Positions 12,256 to 25,018 are shown, numbered from the stretch's first letter. The stretch: 64,000 bases of DNA from Sycobia sp. Sy_11 (GCA_018907035.1 JACCIC010000062.1:1142501-1206500), one strand, 5' to 3'. Notes: generated from the sequence alone by a model not told the origin. A program made the numbers and translations.

Positions 12256-15196
12256 CTAAACAATGTGTATGTCGTCCTTCTGCACCGCAGCATCGGGCAA
12301 TTTGTGATTCAGAACCCGAATGTTGTAGAAAAAGTATCCCAAGGCGTCGGTGCAGGGCCGCACAACGGCCTGTACGATCGCTGTGAAGAAGTTCCTCGTC
12401 GCTAAACACGTTATTCGCCAGACACGTAGGCATGGAGCAATACACCAAATGTGCTGAAAAATTCACCATTCATTAAGATTAACTGCAAATCCGTTCCTTA
12501 CTTTTTTCTCACATGGACTGTCAGTGAATGATTTCGATTTCCATGAATAAAAAAACTATGAAAGACTAAAAAATTGATGTGAGATCGATAAGGTTGTTTC
12601 GTTTCTATACATTAAAGCGCTTCCATTCATTTTGTTTTTATATGAAATAATATATTTACTATGAAACAAATAAAAATTATTTTTCCTGAATACGTCAAAT
12701 ACTGGTCGAATGAAAGTGAATGATCAAATAAAATAACTATATTAAATGTTATTAAATTAATAACTTTTTTTATCGGATTTACAGGCTTTATAATATAATA
12801 TATCAGCTAAAATAATGACAGTCAGACTGTCCCTGTTTATTCTCATCCTCAAAAAATCTGTAATAGAACTTACAATTAAAAATAAACTAGATTAAAAATT
12901 AAAAATAACAAAAATAAAAATAATATTAAAATAACATAACATATTAATAATAATAAGCTATATTCTATGTTATTGAAGGACAACCTGACTAATTCCACCA
13001 CCTGAAATTTAACTTCTCCTTTGGCGTCCGACGTTTCGAACCGCTATGGTTCATCCTCCGGAACGAAACTGTTAATTCCTGAGGATGAATCGTTTAAATC
13101 CTGAGGATGATCATATTAGTGATGATCCAGTTTAGTTCCTGAGGATGAACCGTAGCGTTTCGAAACGTCGGATACCAAGGTGATTCTAAATTTAAGGTGG
13201 TGGGGGTAGTCAGGTTGTCGTTTACTAACATAGAATATTGCTTTTATTATTTTTATTTTATTTTATTTATTTTATTTTTATTTTTAATTTTTAATATCAT
13301 TTATTGTAGTAATAAGTTTTATCCCAGATTCTACGGGGTTGATAATAAACAAAAACAGTCTGACTGTCATTATTTTAGCTAATATATTATATTATAAAGA
13401 CTGTAAGGCTGATAAAAATATTTATTAATTTAATTCAAAACAGTCGAAAGAAATACAATTTTTAATTTTAAATGTTGTTAAAAAATATAATTGAAATTAT
13501 AAATTATATTATTTTTATCTCAAAACTAACAAGCGGAGCACATTACTTTTACTAATGTTTATTTTACTTTTAATAAATCCTATTTAATATATAATACTGC
13601 TTCTGATACATTCCATCGTGTTCAATTAAAGGAAGAAAATAAAAGAAAATATAACAAAACAAAAAAAAAATACAGAGAGCTTATATATTCGCAAAATTTA
13701 CACTCCTCGAATGCTTTAAATAAAAAAATTCGTGGTCATTACCCTTAGGAAATAATTCAGCTTTCTTATCACGCCGTCTGTTATCGCAGAGACAATCGCG
13801 TATATTAAAGTACAACGACCTTATGCGCGTCGATAAAGGAAAAAAAGCACAGCGGGTCCGAGCTCGACTTGTCTCGCGCTCGAAACCCTTTTCATGCTAG
13901 GCATATTTCCAAGATATATAATATGTCTCGCACCAGTATACGGGCCGAAACCTCGAAACAATCGTAAAAGTCGGTCACATTTATTGACGCCATCATAGTC
14001 TCCTATAGTTTACTGAATAGCAATATACGTACTCATATAGTATATATTATGACGATATGAGGCGGCGATTTTTATCGATTCCCTCGCTCAATGTATACAC
14101 GACTGTGCCATTGCAAATATGTGTGCGTATGGTGGCGACGGTGGGGGAGGGAGATGGGTGAGCTCACCTCGAAAGCGAGGCACGCAAAGGTGAGGCCGAG
14201 GCAAAGAGCGACGAAGGGCGCGACGACGACGGACAAGAGGATGTAGCAGCAGCCACGGGAGAGTCGAAAGCAATGGCCGCTCAGGCGCCAGGCGCATTCG
14301 GGACTACGGATGCCGTCCGGCTCGCCGATCACGTCTTCCCACAGTACCTGTATTTAATTGACAATGCAGATTATGAGTGAATATTACAATTCTTTTTGTC
14401 TTCTAGTCTTGAAAAGTGAACCATGCGAGAGAAATTTTTTATTACTAAATCAGTGGATTTTGGCTATTTGTATATTTTATTTTTGATTTGCGCTACGAAA
14501 ATAGCGAATATTCCAATGATTTATAGAGAGGGAAATTTAATTTTTTTGCAGTGATCTAATTTTCATTGGTTGAAATTTAGAAACTTTAATAATTAAAGTT
14601 GCTTTAATCTATACATTTACTGAATCCACATTAATGAACTTTGTATTAAATGGTATACCGACGCTTTTATAAAATTTGGTCTGTATTACAGCTTGTAGTA
14701 ATTAGTTCTTCTCCCGTGAAATTTTGTCAATCTTTGTAAACAAAAAATCTGGTCAATCGTAACAAAGCAAATATATTACACTAGATCTACACGAAAACTA
14801 TGTACTGCCTAAGATCTTCATAAATTCTTGGATCGTGGTTAAATTTAAGGCTTAATACTATAATTATAGAAAAGCTATCTAAGGTGTTATTTTTTTCTAA
14901 TTTTTTTAAAGGCTTATTCTCTTATACTCATCTACTTATATAAATTTTGAAAGTGTAGAAATTCCCAAGAATCTTTTCCTAATTTCTCCTTGATAAATAA
15001 ACATCCATCAATTACATAATATTCTTTACAGAAAAGGGAGTTTATCAACAAATCATAAATAATTACGTACAAGCCGAGTAGGCAATGATAAATTTATCAT
15101 CAGGTGATAATCTAAAATCTACGATAATATTCTAATAAATATTTTATTGGTTTTACAGTCCTATTATGTTAGAAAAAAATAATAAATATATACATG

Positions 15197-15243
<47 letters not shown>

Positions 15244-15366
15244 TATAACGATTTTATTTTAAACAAATAGAAATAAATATAAATAAATAGAAAATAAAGA
15301 ATAATAAAATAATATAAATAATTATAGTAATTTATATTTATTTATATTTGTTTAAAAGTAAATTAT

Positions 15367-15407
<41 letters not shown>

Positions 15408-18368
15408 GCATATATGCATATATATAATATTAGAAATATTTTTTTTTCTATGGAATAGGGCTGTAAGACCAAGAAAAATTTGTTTAAAACAGTAAGTACA
15501 ATAAACATTTTATAGGAAAATATTTATTTATCTAATTAGATTTTTTAATTATTATACAATTATGTTCAATCTTTGATTGAAAAATGCAGTTGAAAACTAC
15601 TGTATAACACTGTAAAGTTCTTTTGTCACGAATGAGATTCCTATGTGATTTTCGTAAACGTTTACCATTCCAATAATTTCATATGCCGAAAACCTTAAAT
15701 GAAACATTTAGAAAATGCCAGCTAAAACTTAGTCTTCGAATAAATTTTATTTGATATTTTAAGAAATTAGAATTAAAATTAAAAATTGTACTTATATCCA
15801 CTGTTCTGAATTAAATTAATAAATATTTTTATCGGTCTTACAGTCTTTATAATATAATATATTAGCTAAAATAATGACAGTCTAACTGTCCTTGTTTATG
15901 TTCATTGTTAGTAAAGGACAACCTGACTGCCCCCACCACTTATGTTTACATTTTTACATAGCGGTTCGAAACGTCGGACGCCAAAGGAGAAGTTAAATTT
16001 CAGGTGGTGGAATTAGTCAGGTTGTCCTTCAATAACATAGAATATAGCTTATTATTATTAATATGTTATGTTATTTTAATATTATTTTTATTTTTGTTAT
16101 TTTTAATTTTTAATCTAGTTTATTTTTAATTGTAAGTTCTATTACAGATTTTTTGAGGATGAGAATAAACAAGGACAGTCTGACTGTCATCATTTTAGCT
16201 AATATATTATATTAGAACGACTATAACACGGATAAAAATATTTATTAATTTTATATTTTAAGAAAGTTTTTTTATTCGATTACAAAACTATTTATTATTA
16301 GCAATGTTTCTGTATCATATATAACTCTAGAATAAAATATACTAACTTTTTTATTTTAAAGGATACACATTTCGGAGCTTTTATCGTTCAATCAAATATT
16401 ACATTAAAAACTTTAATTAGAATGTTTTTAAAGCACTTAATATATATATATATATAGCATATTTATATTTCCTTTAAGGATTCTAATATTCTAAAATTCT
16501 AAATAATTTAATTAGTTGATATCTAAATCTTTTAATTGTTGTATTTTACTTCAATTTTACGACATCCTAAATTAGACCTTAAATAAATATGTAAATGGGA
16601 AAAGATTTATATATTTTAATATTTGTTAATAATTATAATTACAAACTAATTATCTCATCTAAAATATTTCGTTTATAATACCTTACATAAAGTTATGTTA
16701 AATTTAATTTAATTTTTTTTATATTTTCTAATTATACTTTAATAGCATATTTCATAATGTTAAGGAATAGCTTTGCAATAAAGATTAAAAAAAAAGATTT
16801 TATGAAGATATTAATATCAAAAATTTATCTTTTATGTATGATTATTTATTGTATCTAATTCTCTCATATCAATCAATAAACTGATGAATATAAATTAGAT
16901 ATTAAACAGAGCAAGAACATAGTTATGCTTATATTATATTAAAGTTACTTGAAGTTATAGAGAATTTTCAAAAAGGATTATGAATAATTTTATGTAAATA
17001 CATCTCTAAATACATGCTAAAATGTTAAAATGCATACGTGCTAATGAGAATTACTGAGTAGTAATGTGAAAGATTCCGTAATCGATATTAGATTATATAG
17101 CCTCGAGTAATTATGTGTTATAAATGGAATCGCTGGTAGATAACTTATTGCTTTATTGATTTTGGTCAATTTAAAAAAGTAGATTGATTAGAAAATTGTA
17201 AGATACTGGTGTAGAAGTATAGATAATATATTAAAACAAAATCTTTGTAAATTTAAAATTTTAAATCTTATATTAAGAGACATAAGAAGGTACTTGATTA
17301 AAATAAGTATTTTTGGATTTTCTAAATGCTGAACATATTAAAGCTTTTACTTGTTAATAAAGTCGAAATATAATATAAACATAAAATAATATTGTTCGAA
17401 TATACCAAACTTCTAATAAAAGATTCTAATAAGTATTAAAAAAATTGACCTTAATTACTAGACGAATATGGTTTGTCTATCAATTAATTTTCACAGTAAG
17501 TTTTTTTTTCTAAATTATATTCATTTTGTATTAGCATTTTTTTTTATTAAGCCTTTTAGCATTTTAATAAGGAACTAGATAATTTGATAATTCAGAAAGT
17601 CAAACTAATATTACATTGCACTGCATATCTAATAGTGCATTTGTACGTTTAATATTCGACGTTTCGAATCGCTCGAACCGGAGCTGTTCGAAATATCGCA
17701 CATTAAAGATAAATCTAAATGTAACGTAAAGAGGGGAGAGCAGTAAAGTTCTTCTGGATTAACATAGAATATAGATTATTTTATATTTTTATTTTTTTAG
17801 TTTTTTTTTTAGTAGTAATTTTCATTTTAGATTCTACCGGGGTGATTATAAACAAGGACAGTCTACTGTCATTATATTAATATAATTTATTATTGTATGA
17901 AGCCTATAAGACTCATAAAAATATTTATTAATTCATATAATGAAAATATAATATTTCTGTTTACTCGAGTTCATATGCCATTTTTTTTAATAAATACAAA
18001 ATTTTTAAGAAATAAGTTTAATCCAAATATTTAATTATATTAATGATTGTTATTTAATATGATAGTTATTTTTTATAAATTGACTTTTTAATATACACAA
18101 ATAAGTATAAATAAATATGTACCCATTAATAAATATGAAAAATTCTAAAATTTCTAATAATTTATTGAGATGTTTTTTTAATTTTAAAGAAAGTACAAAT
18201 ATATTTTGTAAAACTACAGTGAGGAAAAAGTTAAATAATTAATTAAATGGCCAAAGCTTGAAAAAAATGGTACGCACAAACCTGTAAATGTTGATTTAAT
18301 TGATGAGGATCCCTATCCTCGAGTTCCAGGCGACTGTCGTCGCCCATGGACGAACCGCGTTTCTCCAT
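12256..18368 (-). CDS. Caveolin (three coding exons, 154 aa)
   Basis: Membrane scaffold protein that inserts a hydrophobic hairpin into the cytoplasmic leaflet and oligomerises. Exons on the minus strand: 18368-18282, 14347-14168, 12453-12256; all junctions are phase 0 with GT/AG sites. The start MEKRGSSMG is the first ATG of exon 1. Residues 17-26 are acidic and polar. The signature WEDVIGEP is at 32-39 (vertebrate FEDVIAEP). SPECAW follows at 44-49, then the scaffolding-like region. The intramembrane hairpin spans about 62-88, with a central proline (P73). Exon 3 starts with the conserved HIW and ends in a Cys-containing C-terminal region (HIWCIAPCLRVW to FFYNIRVLN). Length fits invertebrate caveolins. 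An acceptor (TTTTCAG) directly precedes the start codon, so a further upstream exon is likely. Both introns contain PLE repeats. Confidence 0.94.
12757..13470. repeat. PLE repeat copy C, fold-back with two inverted arms
   Basis: Left arm about 12757-13064 and right arm about 13135-13470 are long inverted complements joined by a short spacer made of repeats of CCTGAGGATGA. Each arm has the terminal ATCGG..TTACAG block, the palindrome GACAGTCAGACTGTC or a one-base variant, an AT-rich tract, and the hammerhead-like segment. No coding core remains. It lies in caveolin intron 2, so the caveolin pre-mRNA would contain a hairpin of roughly 300 bp per arm. Confidence 0.8.
13135..13173 (+). ncRNA. Hammerhead-like motif, PLE copy C right arm
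   Basis: Core CTGAGGA (fits CUGANGA), stem II GAACC/GTTTC with one mismatch, then GAAAC, cleavage triplet GTC, and stem I GTTC/GGAT closed by wobble pairs. It is antisense to caveolin. The partner motif in the left arm (13064-13026, minus strand) has CGGAGGA in place of the core, which should abolish activity. Confidence 0.5.
15770..16248. repeat. PLE repeat copy D
   Basis: Left end shares the outer family block (AATTGTACTTAT, then TTAATAAATATTTTTATCGG) with copy A; right end is the inverted ATATTTATTAA at 16248. The left arm is mostly deleted. Palindrome derivatives lie near 15888 and 16178. Only the 3' half of the hammerhead segment (GCGGTTCGAAACGTCGGAC) survives at about 15963-15981; the CUGANGA half is gone. 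Confidence 0.72.
17655..17934. repeat. PLE repeat copy E, degenerate right arm
   Basis: Diverged copy with GACGTTTCGAATCGCTCG near 17657, a decayed middle, the GATTCTACCGGGGTGATT block, GGACAGTCTACTGTCATT (a palindrome missing bases) and the terminal AAAAATATTTATTAA. The hammerhead core is no longer intact. Confidence 0.6.
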
Positions 18369-19192
18369 CCCTGAAAATACAAAGTTTTGTCGAACCTTTC
18401 GGCACTGAAACGTATTTTTTATACGCTTCCACATGTCCTCTTTATTTTATTTTTGGCCAAGAAAATAAAAAGAAATGCACCCTAAAGAATTCTTATAGTC
18501 CACTTTATCTACGGGTTGAAAAGTATTTTTGTTCGCTCGCGCGAGATCCAGTTGTATAAAGCTGCTTGAGAAATATTTGTACGTCAAATTTAGTTGAATA
18601 AAACATATTTCGTGAAAAAGAAACTTGACTTCTAAACAGGTAACATCGAGGTGCCTTAGTCAACTAAGGGTTTGCACCGTCGTTAAGCGTAATTCTAACG
18701 CTCATTGATTAGAAATAGTTTATATTTAATGCGATCTACGTCCAATGACTAGACTCTTTTTTAAGCGATCTCTTTTTTTCCTCAATGGCATGTCTATAAC
18801 CTTTATCTTAATATTGTAATACAAATAAAAAAAATTTAATTTTAATCAAATTAATCATTAATTAATATAAGAATTTTAATCGGTATTAATCATTTATTAA
18901 AATTAGTAAATGTGCAACAATGCTGTAGCAACTATTCAAAAGTTAACAAAGATTAAAAATATGTCGAAGCTAAAAAGTTCTTAGTAAATTAGTGTCAATC
19001 GAACTCAATAAAATTTATAATTTGCTAACGATAAAATGCATTCTTAATCTGTAAAATTTATGCTACTTCTTTTAACGAATTAAACACAACTATACAGTTA
19101 GTAAAAGTTTTTTAAAACTATAATCCACGAATTGGTTTTCCTTATACGTGTAGAGTTTATGTAGATTAAATTTTATTTTAGGTTTTACTTAC

Positions 19193-19258
19193 CTCCTGCG
19201 TGGGAGATGGAGTTTTTTGGCCTAATTTTAGGAATCTTGTTGTGCGCCAAACATGTCT
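19193..19258 (-). other. Candidate upstream exon of caveolin
   Basis: A near-perfect donor, GGAG|GTAAGT on the minus strand, ends at 19193. An AG that could act as acceptor lies at about 19259. If spliced to the acceptor at 18371/18370, the frame stays open across the exon (reading IPKIRPKNSISHAGG into MEKRG) but has no ATG, so it would be either 5' UTR or an in-frame extension. The GC-richer segment at 19400-19620 beyond it could hold the promoter. Confidence 0.4.
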
Positions 19259-22020
19259 ATTCAATAGTATCGGTACCATCAATATGGTTATTTATATGTA
19301 TATTAACAATAAAGAAACAATTTACTTTTTTCAACTCATATAAAACGATTTATTAAACCGTTTTTTTTCTTTTCAAAATATCAAAATATTCTACTCGCGT
19401 TTTCTCACTTCCTAATGAGGGAACCCTTACTCTCTTGGACACGCTTGTGTATACAAGCGTGCAAAGTCGATTTTCGTTTTTTGTCAGTCAGTATAGGCTA
19501 AGTGGACACTGACCAGTGCGACTGCGCATTCGCGCCCTTCCCCTAACCGCTAGAAAAGCTGGCTCTGTATATCGTTCCGAGCTTTCGAGCACGACCACAT
19601 TATTAAATGGAAAAGTGAATGCCCTACATGCACGAGCTTGCACACACTCGGTGCAGGTTGGTAAAAAAGGGGAGAGCAGCGATTTGGCCTTTATATTTAG
19701 TATATAAAGGATATTTGTACTATTCGTTTCCCCGTTCTTATTGTTAATTTTTATACTGCTATTTTTTAGTATAGAATGGAAATTGGTTTATTTTTTTAAA
19801 TGATTCATATCTGATTCGGTATTCGCTAAAAAATCAAAATTTAGAATGAAAATTTAGTATCTAAAATATATTAATTAAATTGTTTTGGTATTTTTTCTGT
19901 AATAAGATTTTAAAATTACGTAGCACATCTTTAAAAAATCTTTATATCATTGTGATAAAATCCTTGGTACTCCATTAAGCGTTAACATCTTTTGGTATTA
20001 GTAAATTATTTTTATTATTTTATTTCTTATTATATTATAACCTCTTTTTATGTGCTTACTCTTTCCGTTTAAGAAAATGGACTTTTGTAAAGGATTTAAT
20101 GCAGTAAGTTTATTTAATTAAAAGCAATATGGACATTAATATTCTGTTCCTATATTCAAGTCAATTTATGGCTACTTATTGAAACTGCTGCACGGATTTT
20201 TCTCGTAGTGCAATTGCATAGTTTTTTGATCGAAAATTTAAGAATAGATTCTAACTTTTAGATTTCTATTAAGCTTTTTTTCAAGCGGATTAATCAGAAG
20301 CTAACATACCAAAAATTTAAAATAATACTTTTCATGTTGACTATATATCATCCTCTATTTATCTTATTGAAAATAGTAAAATCAACAAATTAAATTTAAT
20401 AATGAAAGTTATTTCATTTTTATAAAGAACTAGACGTTTACAGCTCTATATAGTATTCTTTGTTTTGATTACCACATTCATATTCGCTAAAATTGAAACA
20501 AAAATCTATTTTTCAAACCACTTAATATCTCTTAACTATATTTATTAATATATCACAAAGTTAGTTTTAAAAAGCTTAGATACACGATCTTCTAATATAC
20601 TATTAAATAACTTATTATACGCAGCGATTATTGTCTTGAATAGTTGAGTTTTAATAATCTAGAACTCGTTTATGATAGGTATGATATAGCATCTATTCTA
20701 TAAAATGAATCAAATAATATATTTCAAATAATCAGTTCATATCATCCTGAATGAACCTCTGTGGAGAGACAAATTTCCATATGGGCTATGTAGGCATAGC
20801 ATTAGAGCGACATTCAATATAGGGGCGTTTGAGGCGGCAGAACTTAATGGCATACAATTGGTAATGTTACAAAATATTTAAGAAATCATTTAAAGGATAC
20901 ATTACTCTAGAAATCAAAAAATAAAATATCGTTTGGTAACTTTTTCCAAAAAATTAAACAAGATATAAAAAACAGTTAAGAAAATTTTCTTATGTTTGTA
21001 TTGAATAGTGACTAAATTCTTCAAAGCTTTTCAAATAAGCGAAATAGCGGTTTCCCAATATTTATCTTTTTTATATAGATAAAATTATAAATCAAAAATA
21101 TTTCGAATTTTTATGATAACATCTTTAACTTTCTATCGACTTAGAAAATGATGGTAGATCATGTGGAATAAGTGATATAAATATAATAAGTGATATATTA
21201 GAATATAGAACACAATGATATGAAATATAGAAATATTTTTTGTTAAATGTTTTACATAAAAAACATTGTAAATAAATAATTATAATATATGGCATAATAT
21301 ATGATTATATTTAGGAGCTAAACTTTTTGAATTAAAACAACCACACAGTTCTGAAATACTTTCCCAAATAATTGTGATTTGATATTTATTATTTAAAGTT
21401 AAAATTATTCATCGTACGCGAATGTTTCACTAGCTTGTACATTATAAACATTATCTTACACTAAACTCAGATTATATATATATATATATATTCATATGAT
21501 ATCATATCATCATATCATATCATATCATACTAATTTATAAAGACAAGGCATGTTTTTTTTTGTACACGATAAATAAAAAACCTACTGAACCAAGTGCTCT
21601 TAAATTCAAAATATATATTCTATATTATTTTCGAAAGAACATAGGCTATGTTTTATGTTAAAAATTATTTTACTTTCATTAATAAATTATGTGTGCATAC
21701 ATTATAAAGGGTGTGTTATAATTTGGTGGGAATAATAAACCGAGTTCTGCGTCGACTCCCTATATCGTGCGCATAGTAAAGTAGTACCGTGCGTGTATGC
21801 AGTAAATGGCGACTAGAACTATGTTGAATACCAACTGTAACAAACACAAAGTAGTCCGCTTAAACTATTAATACCAGACCAGCTCAGTTCAATGGTCATA
21901 TCCAACTTTGGGATGAGTATCCTAAAGAAGATGTGATTTTAGTCAATATTATTATTTTTGTTCTTCAGATTAATCTCACGTTTTGGACATTTTTTAAACA
22001 TATTATTTTTTTTATGTAGG
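19259..22020. other. Intergenic stretch upstream of caveolin
   Basis: A GC-richer patch at 19400-19620, including a near-palindrome around GTATAC at 19449-19454, may be the caveolin promoter. The rest is AT-rich and featureless, with an (ATATC)n microsatellite at 21496-21530. Confidence 0.5.
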
Positions 22021-22041
22021 AAAATGTTTCTCTCCCCTCCT

Positions 22042-22075
22042 TTCTCTCTCTCTCTCTCTCTCTCTCGAACTACGC

Positions 22076-22106
<31 letters not shown>

Positions 22107-22118
22107 TGTGTGTATATA
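22042..22118. repeat. Composite (TC)n-(CG)n-(TG)n-(TA)n tract
   Basis: A (TC)n run at 22042-22066 is followed by about nine CG dinucleotides (22073-22090), eleven TG dinucleotides (22091-22112) and a short TATATA. Alternating purine-pyrimidine sequence of this kind can adopt Z-DNA, and the TC run can form triplex. Confidence 0.9.
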
Positions 22119-22182
22119 GCTTCTACGCGAAATATTGTAGTTTCGTATTTAGGAGCTAGAATACGGTGTCCATGAGCCTCGC

Positions 22183-22280
22183 GAGACGCGTACAATTTCA
22201 CTCACGGGGACGCGGAGCAGCCGTGCGAACATGGCGCGCTTAGTGGCGGTGACGCAAACTCATTTAACTACAATGACTGT
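22183..22280 (+). repeat. 98-bp direct repeat, copy 1
   Basis: Aligns without gaps to 26171-26268, with roughly 80-85 percent of bases shared (GACGCGTACAAT.. GGGACG.GGAGC.. GCGAACAT.GCGCGCTTAGT.. TTTAACTACAATGA). The two copies are in the same orientation about 4 kb apart and enclose the gag-like remnant, so they may be pieces of its LTRs. The flanks beyond these 98 bp do not match. Confidence 0.65.
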
Positions 22281-22549
22281 ATCCAACTACTATCTGCGAC
22301 AAAAAAAATCATATGCGCCATTTATATATTTTTTTCTTGGTGCCGTTGCACAAATAGCTTTATCTCTATTTTGCTCGGATGTTCTACCGAGACTGGAGTG
22401 CGATAACGCGCTGATTGAGCAAGGAAACAAAAACGACTTCTAAACAAAAATAATTGTTGTGCTGTTCGGTATTCGTACAGTGATTGTAACAGGAATAAGA
22501 TAAATAAACACAAATGGAAAGTAAAATTTTCAGCTAAGTGCTAGTATTT

Positions 22550-22656
22550 CTGCGTGCTTAACCGAGATACCATCAACTACTCCTAACATCTAAAGAATTA
22601 AAATTACATCTGCGTGCTTAACCTAGATACTATAGACTACTCCTAACATCTAAAGA
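22550..22656. repeat. Two-copy tandem repeat, 60-bp period
   Basis: CTGCGTGCTTAACC.AGATAC followed by ACTCCTAACATCTAAAGAA occurs twice, offset by 60 bp, with a few substitutions between copies. It falls in the retroelement-like block just past the first 98-bp repeat. Confidence 0.85.
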
Positions 22657-23592
22657 AAATACCAAATGGTTATTATGCCGTTTGTATCGCGACATCATTT
22701 GTGCGGCTTGACTTATTATACGAGTTATACAAACTAACTGATAACCTAAACTAACCTAAGCCTTTACACAGATGATATTCCTAAACTTATACCTAATATA
22801 TTTTCTTTTTGTGTGGGGCTTGACTCTTGTTTACCCTCCGTGATAGTGTCTTCTCCTTGCTGGTACTCTTCTGGAGCAACTCGCGCTGCGCTGGTTCTTG
22901 CTGCAATGTGGTTGGCTGAAAATGAGGTTGATATCTTTTTATTGTATCCTCTCAGCTGTCGGTGGGCAGCGTTGGGGGACCAGGAAAGTAGCGTTCTGTT
23001 TGTAAGGAGCCAATGTATGCTCTCTTTCTCTGGCGCTACTACTCGTCCGCTAACCTTGCGCCATCGTTGTTTTGCCGCGCTCGCGTGTGCTCGTTTTTTC
23101 TATTCGTCGCGGTTTCCCGCATCATGACCTACTTCGTCGTGATTGTGATTCCTGAATAATGTACTATATTGCTGGTATCGCGGTATAAAGGACAGCTTAT
23201 AGACAGGGGACAGAAGGGGTCGCTGCGGTATCTGCTGGAATGGGGACTGATCGGTATTATGGGGCCATCCGCTTTGTTATATAGACCGACGCACCTGGTA
23301 TGATGATCGTGACCGATTGTGAGGTCTGGCCGAACATTCCTGCAACTTCCTGCAGGGTCTGTCTCACAGTCTCCTGCGCTTTGACTGGCGCGACTGTCGG
23401 CTGCTCCGGTGTGTGTTTTGGCCTGGTCTGCTTACGCGCCTTATCTTCCTCTGCCACAGTCATGGACGTCTGCCGCGTCCTCTTTTCCCCTTCACGTGGC
23501 GACTGTTCTGAGCTGTCGCCTACCCCCTCTCCCTTCCAAGACGAGGCGGCAGTGGACGGCGTCATGAGACAGAATGTACATGTGAGTACATC

Positions 23593-25018
23593 CTATCTTC
23601 TACTGCCACAGCGGTAGCAGAACTTGCTGCTTCGTGGCTTTGGGCAGCTGGAATACCGATGTCCGCTGCAATTGCAGCAACCATCCGGTATTCCGGCCTG
23701 CTGGTTGGTGAGGGGCCTAGCTGGATAGGATGGACGTGGGCGCTTGGGGGATGTGAAGTCCTCGGTGGGCGTAACCTTTAGTGCCATCAGCGATGGGATA
23801 CTTGGGGATCCCGTGATGGAATTTTGCATCGCCGTTTGCTGGGCAATAGGCTCGTGAAGGCTGGCGGCGGGGCTAGTAATTTGCGTTGTCGCAAAAGGAT
23901 TGAAACTCGTCTTGCTTTTCAATCTCCAATCGTCATCGTGGCAAGAGGTCGATATTGCTGGGCGCGGAATGGGTTCTGGGGACTCTTTACGGGCGCAGGT
24001 ACCTTCTTCATAGGGACCATGGCTTTCTTTATGTACTGCCGGGTTATTACTTTACCTTGCCCATCCCTGTCTTCGTTTTCCGGGTATGTGCCGCACTTGC
24101 TTCGCTTGCCGGACTTCAGTGTTCCCACAGAGCGCATAAATGTGCATCGGTCCATCCTCCGGGGTACTGACATAAATGATGGCTTATGGTCTTCCGACTT
24201 TCGTTGGTCGCTTGCATTCTTTCTTCCTATGGAATTTTGGGCCTGACCAGTACGGTAAGGGGCTGATGGATCGTATTTGACGCCCCGATCTGTAGGTATA
24301 GCGTCCTCTGGGGTTCTGTGGACTACTATGCATCTGCGAGACGCTTCGAGCGGTCCCGTTCTGTGCGACTCATCGCTGTTTATACCTAGTGGGGTATAAC
24401 GCAGACTGATACCCCACGGCGATCGTATCGCCCAAGTCCTTATAACTCCTGGAAAATGAATTATATATCCAATCAGTTTCCTTCTGTTTTCTAGTTTTCT
24501 GTCTTTGCGGACTATGGCCTTCAGTTTGTTCGCTATTATCCCCTTCTTTCGGGATTGATGTTGCTGTGTTTTCTAGTTGTTCTGGGTTCTCTCTTTTCTG
24601 TACGTTTGGTTGGCTGATTTTTTCATTGGCTCAGGTCTATATGGATGTCTGAGCTCTTGTCTACGCGATGGCGTTGTACTTTCGCGTCTTTGCGGAGGAT
24701 CCTCTTCTATCTCTTCTTCCGTAGTTTTACGTCGTTGCGGATGGTCGCAGACGATGTTAGTCACTGCGTTGTTGGTAGTCTTACGTCGTTCCGGACGGTC
24801 GCAGACGATGTTATTTTCTGAATTTTCGCTTGTGTTATGCCGTTGCGGACGCTCGCAGATGGTGTTATCCTCTGCGTTTTCCGTAATTTTACGTTGTTGC
24901 GGACGATCGCAGATGGTGTTATTTTCTGCACTTTCCGTAGTTTTACGTCGTTGCGGACGATCGCCATCGTCGGCAGGGTTTCTCCTTTTTAACTCACTTA
25001 GAAACCTTCAATGTGCAC
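23593..25018 (-). pseudogene. Retroelement gag-like remnant with zinc-knuckle region
   Basis: Minus-strand frames encode a basic, proline-rich protein. The upstream part (25018 to about 24573) contains five tandem 18-residue units. The downstream part (about 24190 to 23593) ends in a Cys-rich tail: a C-x2-C-x2-H-x4-C near-knuckle (GCCNCSGHRYSSC) followed by FCYRCG, reminiscent of the double CCHC of insect LTR-retrotransposon Gag. The two parts are in different frames separated by stops. No reverse transcriptase or protease was recognised further along. A further minus-strand frame at 23565-23257 may be a continuation. Which LTR superfamily it came from is not clear, and a host origin is not excluded. 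Confidence 0.5.
24731..24972 (-). repeat. Coding tandem repeat, 54 bp x 5
   Basis: Anchors at 24731, 24785, 24839, 24893 and 24947 are exactly 54 bp apart. In the gag-like frame each unit encodes 18 residues of the form CDRPQRRKTT plus an Asn/Glu-rich linker. Units differ by several substitutions, yet the frame and period are kept in all five. Confidence 0.88.

Larger units (their letters stand above)
14348..18281. other. Caveolin intron 1
   Basis: Nearly 4 kb of AT-rich intron. It holds (TA)n at 15200-15237 and 15370-15402, PLE copy D (15770-16248) and PLE copy E (17655-17934). No opposite-strand gene was recognised. Confidence 0.6.

Noticed and set aside
12221..12469. 82-codon minus-strand frame over the last caveolin exon
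   Set aside because: Wrong frame; the phase that joins the upstream exon reads HIWCIAPC and gives the caveolin C-terminus.
13026..13064. Active hammerhead in the left arm of PLE copy C
   Set aside because: The second core base is changed (CGGAGGA instead of CTGAGGA), which should destroy catalysis.
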